DNA of 64,000 bases from Liriodendron chinense. Its lineage: Eukaryota; Streptophyta; Magnoliopsida; Magnoliales; Magnoliaceae. The stretch lies in the NCBI GenBank assembly GCA_003013855.2, contig ML058385.1:806001-870000 (forward strand), written 5' to 3'. This document shows, piece by piece, positions 30,091-42,947 of the stretch (positions are counted from its first letter, which is position 1; the number at the start of each line of letters is the position of its first letter). The notes under the pieces were generated by a model. That model made no database searches, was not told where the DNA came from, and was given only the letters and a program-made list of their open reading frames with translations. Made by a program: the position numbers and the translations under genes.

Positions 30091-31650
30091 CTCATATTTT
30101 TTCAACGGCTAGGATCTTCTACAACCCTCTTTTTCTAAGTCCATCCTAAGGTGAGGATTTTCCTACAAGCCTTTCATTAATAATATCACGATTATCATAA
30201 GTTTCTTTTGTGGTATGTGAAGTTGTTTTATTTTGAATTACTTATCCATATAACATGAAGTTTAATGTGAGATTTGTAATGAATATCATTATATGGTGAT
30301 GTGATTCCTTTTTTTTAGATTTTTGACTAAGAAGCATGTGTATTTGTGTTATTTAACATTGGTTTTCATATTGTGATATGAAATATGTGTATAAGATCAT
30401 CATATGGACATCCCATTATTGTATACTCTTTGTCCTTAAGTTGGTAAAATTATTCGATGTAGAGAGATGGAACCCGTGAGAGGTGTCCATGATGGAAGAA
30501 TATATCTTGACTTAACTGAGAGAATGAAGTGATTGTTTGTTAATGAATCCTTACATGTACATGATGCTTGGTTTGATCCATTTATAGTACATGGGTATTT
30601 TAATGAATTTGGTCATGATGTACAACATTGGCTTTTTGGGACATGATGAAATCATAAAACGGGACAATGAGTGGACAGTAATGGTATACAAATTCTCATG
30701 AGCCGGGGTTGGTGCTATGGACACTAATCCCGTGCTGTCGGCCTATGCTGGGTTGCTTTCGACTCCCCATAGTGACTATTAAGTTTTATTTAAATCGGTT
30801 GTATGCGAAAACACTTAAATAAAGGTGAAACTAAAGTCATGCATTCACTTGGCTCTATGTGGGTGTACGGAATTGAGAATAGGCTAGAGCGTCCTACTTC
30901 TCCTGTACACTGTCACGTGTAGATTTGGGCTATGAGCGTCCCATTTCTCACGTGGTCTGGCAAAACTATGGGCTTGTGCGTCCCAGGAACCTCTGGTGAC
31001 TAGTGGCTAGCATGAAGTCGTAACAGGGAGTCTCCCACTTCATGGATTGTGATTCTAGCCAAGGTGCCTTAGCCAGAGCATGCATTCCATGCATCGTATT
31101 AACAAAGATTTTTAGTTGGTTGTTTTGATTTGATTAAATGATAATATACTGCTTGCGTTTACTCTGCACCGTTATTATTATTCTTGATTGTCTTGGAGGA
31201 AATATTCCCCACTATGATAGCGTTTAACGCTATCCCAAACACAATTTAGATGATGCAGGTGAAGATCCAGATATTGAACCCGATTTTTAAGGAAAAGAGT
31301 TCGATGGTTCGTACGATCACATGGCGGATGACGATGTTAGAGAAACTTAGTTGGTGTTATCATTTATTAAATATTTCTTTTGAGTAGTTGATACATTTAT
31401 GGAATTGTAATAACTTTTCAAGAGAAGACATTGTTTTGTATTTTAATTAATCATCATAGATATTGGTTGGTTCTCTTATTTAAACATATTGATGATGACG
31501 TAGTGAGTTTGATAGAATAAGATGAAAATTGTTTCCGCCATTGTGCTTGAATGCTAGATTTCATTATTTGACAAATTAGTTATTCCATAAGTTACTTGGG
31601 AATTCGGCTGTTGTGTTATACACGAGAGTCGAAAATCTCGGGTCGTTACA
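28914..31650 (+). mobile_element. solo LTR in the chromovirus LTR (TSD ATTCA)
   Basis: 2,737 bp, TGTAACGCCCC...GGGTCGTTACA, with inverted ends of about 20 bp. ATTCA flanks both sides (28909-28913, 31651-31655). A (GA)13 run lies at 30059-30084. No ORF longer than about 60 codons. End type resembles Tekay-like LTRs. Orientation is a guess from GATGCAGGTGAAGATCC-like sequence near its right end. Confidence 0.88.
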
Positions 31651-31655
31651 ATTCA

Positions 31656-31842
31656 CGATTGTGTTTCTCTGGACATGCTTTCTAAGCACTATTCCAGGTC
31701 CGTCCAAGTATCCAGGTTGTACACGTGAGCATTGCAGGGTTCTAATTAGGAAGATGAACCCAACCTACCTAACGGTTGAGTACAAGATCAGTTGAACGTA
31801 CCTATGAGTTGGGTCGGGTATTATAAGTCCACCCTCCTTATA
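31656..31842 (-). repeat. chromovirus 3' LTR start and polypurine tract
   Basis: In element sense TAAGGAGGGTGGAC (polypurine tract, 31829-31842) precedes TATAATACCCGACCC, the decayed LTR start (ancestral TGTAA...). Just upstream is the GAGGATGAAATTT sequence that usually follows the chromodomain. Confidence 0.7.
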
Positions 31843-32012
31843 AAATTTCATCCTCAAAATTTCTACTCTATTGGCTAACAGAAGTAACATAGCCCAAGGA
31901 GTGAACTGACTGAAAACCTTTCCTATTATAAGGAAGATATTATACATCAGTGATATTCTTACAATATCTACATGGCTCAAAGAAATAAGTGGGGATACTT
32001 CTCACGAATGTC

Positions 32013-32556
32013 CTACTCATGTTCCCATGAAGCCTTTGCCTTGCTATAGTGTCCCCATTGCACTTTCACTAGCGGAATCGTCTTCGTCCTGAGCACTTGT
32101 TCCTTTCGATCCAGGATACAGAATGGATACTCAATGTGTGATATGTCCTCCTGGATCTCGATCAGCTGCCAATCGATGACATACTCCATCTCAGGCTCGC
32201 GCCTCCTTAGCATTGATACGTGGAATGCATCTTACATACCCGCTAGCTGGGGAGGCAAGGTCAACCGATATGCCACCTGGCCAATCCGCTCTACTATCTC
32301 GAAAGGCCCTAAATATCGCAGGGTGAGCTTCCCTTGCTTGCTAAATCGAACTACGCCCTTCATGGGCGAGACCTTGAGATACACAAGATCTCTAACAACA
32401 AATTCCAATTCTCTGCGCCAATGATCTGCATAACTCTTTTGTCGGCTTTGGGTTGTTTGCATTCTCTTCTTGAGAAACTTTATCTTCTCTGAGGTTTGCT
32501 GAACAATCTTAGGCCTGAGCAATCTACGCTCTCCAACTTCTGTCCAACAACTAGAA
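32013..32556 (-). pseudogene. chromovirus integrase C-terminus and chromodomain
   Basis: Integrase end: SSCWTEVGERRLLRPKIVQQ, QTTQSRQKSYADHWRRELEF, FVVRDLVYLKVSPMKGVVRF and LTLRYLGPFEIVERIGQVAY. Chromodomain at 32013-32213: PFCILDRKEQVLRTKTIPLV then KVQWGHY and ASWEHE. Chromodomains steer integration to heterochromatin. A frame change near 32225 separates the two. The right end is the insertion point at 32557. Confidence 0.85.
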
Positions 32557-33599
32557 TGTAACACCCCAACCTCGCATAACCGAATTCCATCAATTCGGGT
32601 ATTGGGTTTAAGATGTTAACCGATATATGATGACATAAACCAACACATAACATATTCCACCATCATATTTAAGATCATGATCTCTACCACATAGTAATCT
32701 AGACATAACACATAAACATGAACATCCAGTGGCCTTCAGGCCTATGTTTAACAACACTTCTTAATAACAGAAAAAAATGAAAAAGGCTAATTCGTCAAGT
32801 CCTCCAGCGGCATATCAGACAACTGGTTGCCAAGGCCATCGATTTTTTCATGGAGACACCTCCATTTTATATTTTCCTGGATGGTTTTCCATGTAAACCA
32901 CGATGAGCAAAAAAGCCCAGTAAATAATATTTTGCATGATTCAACACATGATTGATATATCAAGCATCACAAGCAATATGCCAAATATCTCATATATAGT
33001 TCAATATTTAAAAATCACTAGGGCTATGGTTGCACACAGCTTTTGGCCTGCCAACACCATTCAACCTAGTTTCCTCCTATGCCCACTCATGAAAGAGAAT
33101 ATCGTTCCAACTCATCGAGCTTGGATTGGTTTCTCTCGCTTGTAGTGAGACACTTGGAGTTTAGTGATGAGTAGTCCACTTTGGAGCCAACTAAACTCCT
33201 TCTTCAGCCCTGAGCCACAGTTTTGGGAGGAGGCCCTATTGGTATCAACTCGGGTTCCGGTTGGTAAATCTGCCCAAGATTTAAGGGATCTCAATCCCCG
33301 AGTTGTTTAGTGTTCAATCTTAACATCCTATCTTAAATGATTGCATTTACTGTATTTCAAATAGTTACATATACCACATCTCATAAGCAGTTATATCATC
33401 TGATTCATGAATGCATGTTGGGAAATACCATTCATGCAGTGTTAATTACATAAGAGTGTTGTCCTTTTTTTGGTTTGCTTCGGGCTTGTTAAAACGATCC
33501 TCTTTGATTGGCTGATTTGTTGTGTTTTCCTTTAAGATATCATGCCAAATTTAAGAAATAGCACTACTTTCATACTCAATTTTACAATTACTCAACTAT

Positions 33600-36500
33600 T
33601 ATTCACTTAGTACACAAATTCGATCGTAAATCGAACAATTAGATCCTTAAACTACTGATCTGTATAGTCAGTTTGGTCATATCAGACATATGGTTCATGA
33701 TTTATTGATCTTGACCGATCATTTTGGATCTATCTTTTCATATGTCCAAGACCATCCGATCCGACCGTTAAACCTTGATTAAGACTATTGATTTGGGGTA
33801 TGACTGGTTGGATCTAGATTTCTATGTACTTAATCCTCCGTTTATCAATATGACCCTTGATGGACGGTTATGATCAGTACCGATCCAATGGTTTAGATGG
33901 TCGGTTTCCAATCATCATTGTCTCCTTTGGCATGGTCTACTCATAACTGGGCCCCACGTCCAAAATGATCAGTCAGTACGAATGGACAGAGTAGATAAGA
34001 ACATTGACGAAGGTAGTTAATCGTGGTCTTAAGTGATCCGTTAATCTAGATGTGCAGTATGAATAAAACCGTACGTCCCAATGGTTATAATCTAGTCACA
34101 TAAGGATGGTTTCAACAGTGAACGTTTATCGTCCCATTGCTTCCTTGGTGGAGATCACCTGGGGTTTGGATCTGCCCCGACTTAATGAGCTTGTCTCGTT
34201 CAGACCTGGGTGACCTTGTCACCAGGTTGATTGGCAAATAAACCTCTTGGTGGCCCTATAATCCGTTTCAACGGTGGATGTTCATGTTGACCACCCTGAT
34301 GAACAGTGATGATATAACACACACACACATGACACACCACAGCGGACCCCGGGTTGGTTTCAACGGTAAACATTTTATCTCTGCTATGCGTGGCCCACCC
34401 GGTTAGATCTGTCCCTTATGGTGAGCTGGGATAAAAGGGTGGACAGCATGGAAAAAAACCCATGCATCACAGTGGCTTCTGCCCAGCGTCCTTGCTGGAC
34501 CCAGGGGTGTGACGCACTCATTGGATCTGTCTAATTCTTTGGATGGCCCAAGGGGTCCCATTGACACGTGGCACCCCTGGGTGGGTTCCATGCATGCTTG
34601 TGGGCCCTGATGGGGTCACTAAAAGTGGATGGACGGAGTTGATAAAGCACGTGCATCATGGTGGTCCACGGGACCTTAATCAAGCTGACATTTGTGTTTT
34701 TCCTTCGTCCATGACTGTGTGACCTGGGGCATAGGTCTGATGGCAAAGTAATGTTAGGGTTAAAGGAAGGTTGCAATGGTGAGCATCAAGTCACCACTGT
34801 TTTCTGCCGTGTGGCCCACCTGAGACCTAGATTTGACTCATTCTTGGGCTCCATCCTTACAACGATCAGGAGAAAAGGATGGACGGTGTAGATGTAATAC
34901 AAACATCAAGGTGGGTCCCACGAATTAGGCCGCCTCCAGCTGCCAGAGGGCAGCGTCAATGACGCTAGAGGGTCTACCCCAACTGTTCCTTGTGGTGTGG
35001 TCCACATTGGGTTTGGATCCATCTCCTTTTTCGGTCCATGGCATGAAATGATATAAGAAATCGGATGGACGGCTAAGATACAGGATATATATACATCGTC
35101 GTGGGTCCCATGAGTGGGCCACCTGGTTAACGCCCAAATCAAGTGGCGTCTTGGACGCTGACAGCTACAGCGTCTCTGGAGTCTGGACGCTGTTTGCATC
35201 TCAGTTGGACCATACCACTGGAAACAGTAACAGTGATGAATAACTATTAAAAACGTTTTGTGGGATACAAAAGTTTTGAATCAATCTGATATTTATATTT
35301 TCCCTTCATCAAGACCTTATTAACATTACCAAGAGCTTGGATTGCAAATAAAAATTACCAAAACCTTATGATGGTCTCTTTGGAATTATTAACGGTGGAG
35401 CACTCAATCACACTGTTTCTAGTGGTATGGTCCACTTGAGATAATTTTTGGATCTGTATAATTTTTGGAAACTCATCCTAAAATAGATTTTAGAAACGGA
35501 TGGACGGAGTGGATATACAAAATATCATCCACGTGGTCCATACGGTGGGGTAACACCCACTAAGCTGTTCCCTGGGCAACACCTAATTCGCGCCCTTGCA
35601 GCCAGCGTCTGGACGCTGCTGCATATTTTATTTTCTTTTTTCTTTTTATTTTTAGCCAGGTGGGGTCTACACATGGAGGATCCAATCCATCCATGAAGTT
35701 GGTCAGCCCAAGTTGGGTCCGATGAGCCCTCAAAGCTGTAGGTCTGACATCATGACAACCCTGAAAAGGTTCCAATGGTGGGCTTTCATCCCCCCTGTTT
35801 TCTATAGTAGGCTCCACCTGAGTTTTAGATCTATTACATTTTTGGGGCCAATGCCTAAAATGGCTTGAAAAAATAGTTGGACGGTGTGGATCCAACATAT
35901 AAGGAGGGGACCCACCGGTGCAAGGAGGTAAGCTTCCACACGTGTTGGGGCTCTCTTGAATGCAGTATTCAATTTCAAATTAAATGCTCACCTTTCTTCA
36001 AATTAAATGCTCACCTTTCAAATTAGATTTTGTGGGAGGATACTCTAGTATTCAAAGTGTACACCTCAAAAGTGAGTCCACATGTGATGTTACCAAAATC
36101 GAATCCGTTCAACCGATTTTCCACTGCTAGTTACGTGTACAGAAGCAATATTGGGCGCTGGATGTCATCTTGGATGGTGGACCTTTCTTTCACTATTTTA
36201 TACATTTAAACTTCATTGGCGGGTCCGCCATACCAATTCATCTAATGAACTCATAGATTACATCCAACGGTTATTTTCCTTCGTTCCATCTTATCAGTTA
36301 GATGTTTTTCACATGAAAGGCCTACAAAGCATGTTCACATACATAAGGTTATTGGTGTCCAAAAATAGTAAAACTTCATCCACCTAAGAACCTGAATACC
36401 AGGAAAATAATGTGGGGTTCGGATCATCGACCAATGGTGGGGTCCGCACTACAAGATGGGTCAAAGACCCTTGGCAAAGGTGGCCCTGGACGTCCAGTGC

Positions 36501-37900
36501 ATGCTCCCACAGTCCCACGGAAGCGGATTGCTTACTGAGTAAACTCTGCGTGGTCCACCGTGGTTTATGTGTTTTATCCGCTCCGTTCGTCCATTTTAAC
36601 AGATAATTTTATGGCTTGAAACAAAAAAAAAATGAAGCATATAAAAACTTAAGTAGACCACAGCACAAAAAACAATGTGAATTGAACGTGTGTCATTTAA
36701 AACTTCTTGGGGACCACGGAAGTTTTGCATCAAGCTGATATTTGTTTTTTCCCTTCATTAATGTCTGCGTGATCTTTTGAAGAGGTTGGATGACAGATAA
36801 ACATCAGTGCGGGCCCTAGAAAGGTTTCAACGGTGGAAATCATTATACCCATTGTTTCCTGTGGTATGGTCCACCTGAGTTTTGGATATGCTTCAATTTT
36901 GGTTTCAACCGCTTAAATGAGCTGGAAAAACGGATGGACGGTGTGGATAAACCACATACATTTACAGTGGGCCCAACTGAGTTAACTCAGTACGATAAGA
37001 GCGTCTTACAGTGGGCCCAATCCGATTTCCAGTCCCACTTCTTTTTCCTTATTTAATGGGAGAGAATCTCTCCTTTTCCTTGGAACAATTTCTTGTGCAA
37101 CGCGGTACATTGTCATATCTTATGCGTGACACCTCCAAACTGGTGTCCACACACCCAGAGACTATGATCCAACCCATCCATTTTACTTATTAATAAAAAC
37201 ATTATGTAAGAAAATTATTTGTCCCATAGGTTTGGTAGATCAAGGGTAGATCGATGATTTTCGTGGTGGGACCCATGATCTCGAGGTTTTACCTTGATTG
37301 AAGGTCAAATGCATCTGATCCAGGGTCCACCACGATGATCTCAATCTTCCCTCGGCCATATTCCAAGTTTAAGTGTACAAAACTTACATAAAATGATAAT
37401 TAAAATCAACGATCATAGTATGATAAGTTTGTGATCATCAAGGCCACCAGATTTGATGATCTGGGTCCATAATCATAGCACCAATTAACTAACTAAATGT
37501 CTAATTAAATCAGATTTAATAATTTCTCCATTGAATTTACCATATTATCAATGATATAATTTAAAACGAATGTACACCGTTAATTCATTGTGGGGCCCAA
37601 CATTGACATAGGTAGCCATCCGAGTGGTCCACTCCACTCTGATGTGGTAGTGGAATAGATCTGTCCATTCCTCATCAGGGTGTGGGGTCCACATGGTCCT
37701 ATTTGGAGAAGGTGTGTACATCCACACGTTCCACATGTGACGAGTGTGATGTTCACATCTCTGTCATAGAGATAGGGTATGACAGATCTATCACATCATC
37801 TGTAGGTTCCAGTCATGTAGGCCTTATGTTCCAATCTTGACCTTGATCAGAAGGATATCTGGCCCACTGCCAATGTAAGGCCCACAACTCATGTCGTGAT
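33600..37900. repeat. degenerate copies of a non-coding repeat family
   Basis: About six diverged copies of a 300-450-bp pattern. Shared phrases: GGATGGACGGTGTGGAT (near 34628, 34873, 35072, 35497, 35877, 36931), GTTTCAACGGTGG, and TGGTCCACCTGAG (34812, 35427, 35816, 36866), in roughly constant order. No ORF. It may be a MITE or satellite-like component of the LTR insertion. Confidence 0.6.
34952..35620. repeat. AGCGTC...GACGCT short palindromes
   Basis: CAGCGTC-N-GACGCTG inverted pairs at 34952-34966, about 35145-35160, 35168-35192 and 35602-35618, between copies of the larger repeat. They could be terminal inverted repeats of tiny nested elements. Confidence 0.5.
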
Positions 37901-39330
37901 TGCGATCAATTTATTCAGAAAGATCTCTTGAAATTTGGGACATACCTAAGTAGGACGGAGAAGAAAGGTTTGGATAGCTTGGATCTGGGGTTGGGAAGTG
38001 GCGTCCACCTAGATCTGATCGTCTGGTGAGTGGGTGTGGCTTGGGATGGGCGCCCTTATACACTTGGCGTGTATGGATGAAGCATGGGAGCCACGTCTCA
38101 TTCTTAAGAGATAAACTTTTGATATTTTGTGGTTCATTCCCCTAGCGTGTGCATGCCACACTAGAATGGCCCCATCATCACCTATCATCCCGATCCACAC
38201 CATCCATTTGATTCCTTAGATGACTTCATGTGTGCGGAAAGTCGTTCTACATTGAAATGACATTTAGATGTCTCTTAAATAATCTTGGCCTTCTATAGAC
38301 CCGAGGGTATACCCAAGCGGTGTACACCTCAACTATCAAGGAGGGAGGGTGCACACATGTGCGTGTACATGCCATGCATGCATGTATCAAACGACTATGA
38401 ACTAATGAATTCTAACCCGTGTTTGAATTATCTCCGATATTATCGAAATATCCCCGATATTATCTCTATTTCTAGCCAGCGACACCGATAACACTGGTAG
38501 CGATACCGATAACACTGATAGTATTAAAAATTCTTGATATCGGTGAAGTATCACTAAATATTGCCAATGTATCGATATCGTCAATATTTTCAATTATGTA
38601 AATTCCAGGCGTCGTTTGTATTATCCATACATTGATCCCGTCGGTGTATCGCTAATATTTTTATTGTGTAAATTCCAAGTGTCGCTTGTATCGTCAATTT
38701 ATTTGCAATATTTCAATAATATCACCAATGTATCGATAATATCATAAAAAAATCTATATATTTAAAAAATTCCCATTTCATATTTTTTATGGGTGCATGG
38801 TTGTATGTAGCACTCAATTTGTTGACGATAACATTGATAATATCATAATATTATCATTATCACAACATGGCAATAACGAGACCACAGTCTTTAGCTTCTT
38901 TTTTAGTTGTTAACGATTTGTTTGGATATTTCATGTGTTGCCGATATTCTGAAATAACAATGGATGTTTGGATGGAAGTTCAGATTTTGGATGGATGAGA
39001 TGATTGGACTGAGTTCTTACGGCAGGACATGCTTTTAGGCCTCCATTAAATAGAAACCTATTATGTATGCATTCTTTATGCAAATTTTTTATTCCTAAAT
39101 ATGTAATTATGTGTATTTTATCAACTCCTGAGGTTTCATTGAAAAATTCCACTGTTTTTCCCATTTTCCCTGCATTTTCGGTTATCAACGATATTATCGG
39201 CGATATCGATATTGTTTCCGTATCCCCGGCTAGCGAAACTTGTAGTGATACCGAAACTTCGAACACTGATTCTAACCATATAAAATTGAAGATTATGGTT
39301 CATATTTATATGGAAAAATAATGGTCAAGT
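37900..39330. repeat. AT-rich region with CGATATTATCG words
   Basis: 38420-38900 and 39180-39260 contain many overlapping copies of GATATTATCGATATC-like words in both orientations. No ORF of interest. I see nothing else. Confidence 0.5.
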
Positions 39331-39894
39331 TCAAATATTGCAGATAGAGATGAGATATTAGATGGTCAAGATGATGTCTCATGTACATGGGCATGATCTA
39401 AGTATATTAGATATGATCAAGTTAGATAGCGTGATAATTCAAGATAAATCTATTGAAAGTAGTTTAACACAAATCAGATAATCATATTGTTCAATACCTC
39501 TGTTAAACTGTGGCCATCCCCATGTTTGGCCTTGGATCGTGAGTTCCACTTGGGAGAAAATTATCAACCCTTTTTAATTCTAAAAGTCTTTACAAGACGC
39601 ACAAAATGACCGGTGATCATTGGATGGACATACCTTGATATGATAAATTTTGAGGGTTTAAGTTATCTGTCCATCAATCTGACTATTTATAGCTTTTGTT
39701 CTGGTGATTTAAAGGTAAGTATATGTTTTAGACATCATGGGTGGTCAATCGATGGTTCGGATCAGTGTTTTCTTGGACAGTTTGACCTATATCTATGGTC
39801 AAGAGTCGTATAACTCATCTAATGGTCAAGATCTATCATTATTTTGGGAAAAAAAATTTGTACCCCCAAAATTTATTCAGTGTATTACGTGAAA

Positions 39895-40800
39895 GACTTG
39901 CAAGGTCGACCGTACAAGGCCTTATATGGAGCCATGCCGATGGTCGCCTGATAACTATTATTGTACGCAAACTCAGCCAATGGCAAATGATTATCCCAAT
40001 TACCCTGAAAATCTAGCGCACACTCTCTGAGCATATCCTCTAGGATCTGATTGACCCTCTCAATTTATCCATCTATTTGGGGATGGTAGGCAATGCTTTA
40101 CTTTAAAATCATGCCCAAGGCTCGCTGAAAGCTCTTCCAGAATCGCGACGTGAACCTCGAGTCCCGGTCGGATACTATCGATATCGGTACTTTGTGCTGC
40201 TTGACCATCTCATCAACAAATAACTGAGTAAGGCGATCCATGGAGTAGGTGTCATGTATAGGTTGAAAGTGTGCTATCTTCGTCAGTCGGTCAACAATGA
40301 CCCAGATGGCATGGTGACCTCGGGAAGTTTGCAATAATCCCATAATGAAATCCATCATGATGTGCTCCCACTTCCACTGGGGGATCTCCAGCTGTTGTAG
40401 AGTACCTGAGGGTCGTTGATTTTCCTCCTTGACCCTTTTGTAAGTATCACATTGAGTAACATACTCGGCGATGTGGTGCTTCATCCCAGGCCACCAATAT
40501 TGTCTCCTAACATCGCGATACATCTTTGTACTACTCGGGTGGATCGTGAATCTGGACCGGTGTGCCTCAGTCAATATCTCATGTCTCAACTCTGCATCAT
40601 CTTGTACACACAATTGTCTCTATAGCGGAGCCCACCATCCACTCCAATCTTCCACTCGGATGGACCATCATCAATTATTTCCTTGTGGCGAGCAATGATC
40701 GTTGGGTCAGCCTGTTGCACCTCAATAACTCGAGATACCAGCGACGGTTGGATGAAGAAACTCGCAAGTTGCACAATAGCTGACCTCACGCTCAACTCGA
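39895..40800 (-). pseudogene. chromovirus integrase zinc-binding domain and core
   Basis: [20 protein letters not shown] and [20 protein letters not shown] give the HH ligands; the CC pair reads QCDTYKR where Cys-x2-Cys is expected, so the second Cys is Tyr. Core: [15 protein letters not shown] (first Asp), [18 protein letters not shown] (second Asp). The frame closes before the Glu. LYGRPCKS at 39900-39920 is the continuation up to the insertion. The upstream part 40586-40795 holds a linker (SVRSAIVQLASFFIQPSLVS). Confidence 0.8.
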
Positions 40801-40940
40801 AGTTGAAATCTCATACTGCCTCTAGCATCTGCCACTCTTGAACCATAAGGCGAGCAACAACTCCTTGGGGTTGACGGCTGAGGGCATCGACCACGACATT
40901 TGCCTTCCCTAGGTGGTATTGAAGAGGGAAATCATAATCC
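40801..40940 (-). pseudogene. chromovirus RNase H C-terminal end
   Basis: QDYDFPLQYHLGKANVVVDA readable on the minus strand, followed by RQPQGVVARLMVQEWQM. This is the end of RNase H and the tether to integrase. It joins 42948 onward once the solo LTR is removed. Confidence 0.7.
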
Positions 40941-42947
40941 TGAAATTGCGGTTTTACCGCTTGTAGAGATACTCGGAGATATGTCTAAGGACCTAGAGGG
41001 GGGTGAATAGGAACTTTTTGAAATTCTTTTCGCCTACTTACACAATTCAACAAATTACGCTAAGTAAGCAAGAACACTTCGGCTTCCAAGCCTAAGTGGG
41101 TCCAATCACAAGACTAGCAAAAGGTTAAGCACTAACAATCCTAGTCTAAGGATGCATAGGTAAATAAATGATTCAATTAATCAAGCTCCTAACCTATGCA
41201 ACTTGTGTAGACTTATGAGAGTGGATCAATGAGCTCAAGTCTACACAACTAGTGAAGATACATCTTGTGTGAGGATGAGTCTAAACGGTGCCTAGCATAC
41301 ATTCCTATCAAGCATTCATGATTAAGCAATTAAACTAACAATGCGAAGATATAAATGTGCTCAAGAACAATCACAAACACAAGGATGTATAGTGGTTCGA
41401 CTACGTGTCTACTCCACTTCCGGTTCAAGTACTCAACTCCTTTGAGCACACCGGCATTCACTATCGGAGGTTCACCTCTCAACCTTTACACGGAGTTTTA
41501 GACATAGGCTAACTCTCAACCTAACGCATGTTTACTCTCGTGTCGGAGGCTCCCCCTTGGAGACTTAGTTTAGGCCCGGCTGACGGGCCAAGGAACGGCT
41601 AACGTCCCTAGGTTGAGTTCGACAAACAAACTTTAAAATGGACTCTCAAATGAGACAACCTACTTGTCGGATGAGCCCCTTGTTTTGCGCCAGATTGGTT
41701 TGCTTGATCTCCGCTCTTCCGTGCTTCAATCAGCTTCCCTTGCTCCCATGATCGTGCCGCCGTTGCGTCTCCAATGCCTTAGCCACACTCGATCAAACAC
41801 CTTGCATGCGATGCCTTTGAGATGCCCAAGGTGCTAGGAGGATGGTTGAATCTCCTACATGGGATATGTAGGTTGTTCTAACTAGGAGATTCACCTAGAG
41901 GGTCTTCTAGAGGTCTAGGACAAGGGATATACCTATGTGGAATAGTGTCTCACCTCTAGAATTGAGAGAGGAATCAAGTCATCTCTTGATTGCATTTGAA
42001 TGCCCACACTTGTGTTTGAAACACAAGGGATATGACTTGAAACCCTCCTCTTTGAGGCCCCAAATGATGTGCAAAGTGAGTGAGGAATGGGCTCTCAAAA
42101 ACCTCTCATACATGCCCAAAAACCGAGCTCCATATATATAGAAAAGTGGGCTCCAACGGTCATCAAACGGGCAGAAAACGGTTAGCCCGACCTGTCCCGA
42201 CCGGTCCTGACCGGTCGGAGCCCTTTGCTGGAGGCAAACAAAAAGTATACAGGCCAACTACACAAGCCGACCGGTCATGACCGGTCGGACCCCCTTGCTG
42301 GACAGCCTAATGAGAATAGGCCGACCGGTCATGACCGGTCGGACCCCCTTGCTGGATAGCCTAATGAGAATAGGCCGACCGGTCATGACCGGTCGGACCC
42401 CCTTGCTGTACAAATACATAGTTCAGGCCGACCGGTCATGACCGGTCGGACCCCCTTGCTGGACGGTAGAGAACTCCAAGCCGACCGGTCATGACCGGTC
42501 GGCAGTGCCTGCTGACCTCACTGAAATGAGAAGGCCGACCGGTCATGACCGGGCGGCTGTCCATTGAAAAAGCAGCAAAGCTGCTGGCCGACCGGTCTTG
42601 ACCGGTCAGACCAGCCTGGTTCCCCTCTATATTTTGCTGTACTCTTCAAGCAACAGCCTATCCATTTTGGCCAAGGTTAGGGTGATCAAATGGGACACCT
42701 AGGGCCAATCTATGATGACAAAATGGTTTCCTAATGGTCAAGGTCATCAAGGATACAAAAGGGTTGGGTTTTGGTCAAGGTTAAGGCACCAAGGCATCAC
42801 TTTTACCTGAGTCTTCTTCCTTGATGCAGCCGGTCCGTCTTGAGTCTTCGGTCTTCGTCTTCATTGGGCTCAACCGACACTAGACTCACTGACGTAAGTG
42901 ATTGACAAACAAGGTGCACTAGTTTGCCACGGAAAAGTGCACTAACA
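40941..42947 (-). mobile_element. solo LTR with palindrome array (TSD AATCC)
   Basis: 2,007 bp, TGAAATTGCGG...GCACTAACA, flanked by AATCC at 40936-40940 and 42948-42952. Removing it rejoins chromovirus RNase H. A minus-strand TATA-like CTATATATATGG (near 42130-42141) suggests minus orientation, placing the palindrome array (42197-42609) upstream of it. The phrase CCTAGAGGGGGGTGAATAGG is widespread in plant LTRs (memory). The superfamily is not determined. 50426-51733 is a relative. Confidence 0.85.
42197..42609. repeat. eight tandem 53-54-bp units, each with a 22-bp palindrome
   Basis: Palindrome half CCGACCGGTCA followed by its exact complement. Copies at 42197, 42267, 42321, 42375, 42428, 42481, 42535 and 42588; five are perfect. 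The spacer is GACCCCCTTGCTGGA... with changes. First spacing is 70 bp, the others 53-54 bp. Confidence 0.92.

Larger units (their letters stand above)
32557..39889. mobile_element. 7.3-kb LTR-type insertion in integrase, non-coding
   Basis: Begins TGTAACACCCC; ends GTGTATTACG (terminal A probably mutated). Flanks TAGAA (32552-32556) and TGAAA (39890-39894) look like a decayed 5-bp TSD; removing the insert restores the integrase frame at CKSSSCWTEVGE. No protein motif on either strand. Probably a large solo LTR or non-autonomous element with further insertions. The strand is unknown. 32557-33600 and 39330-39889 show nothing recognisable. Confidence 0.65.
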
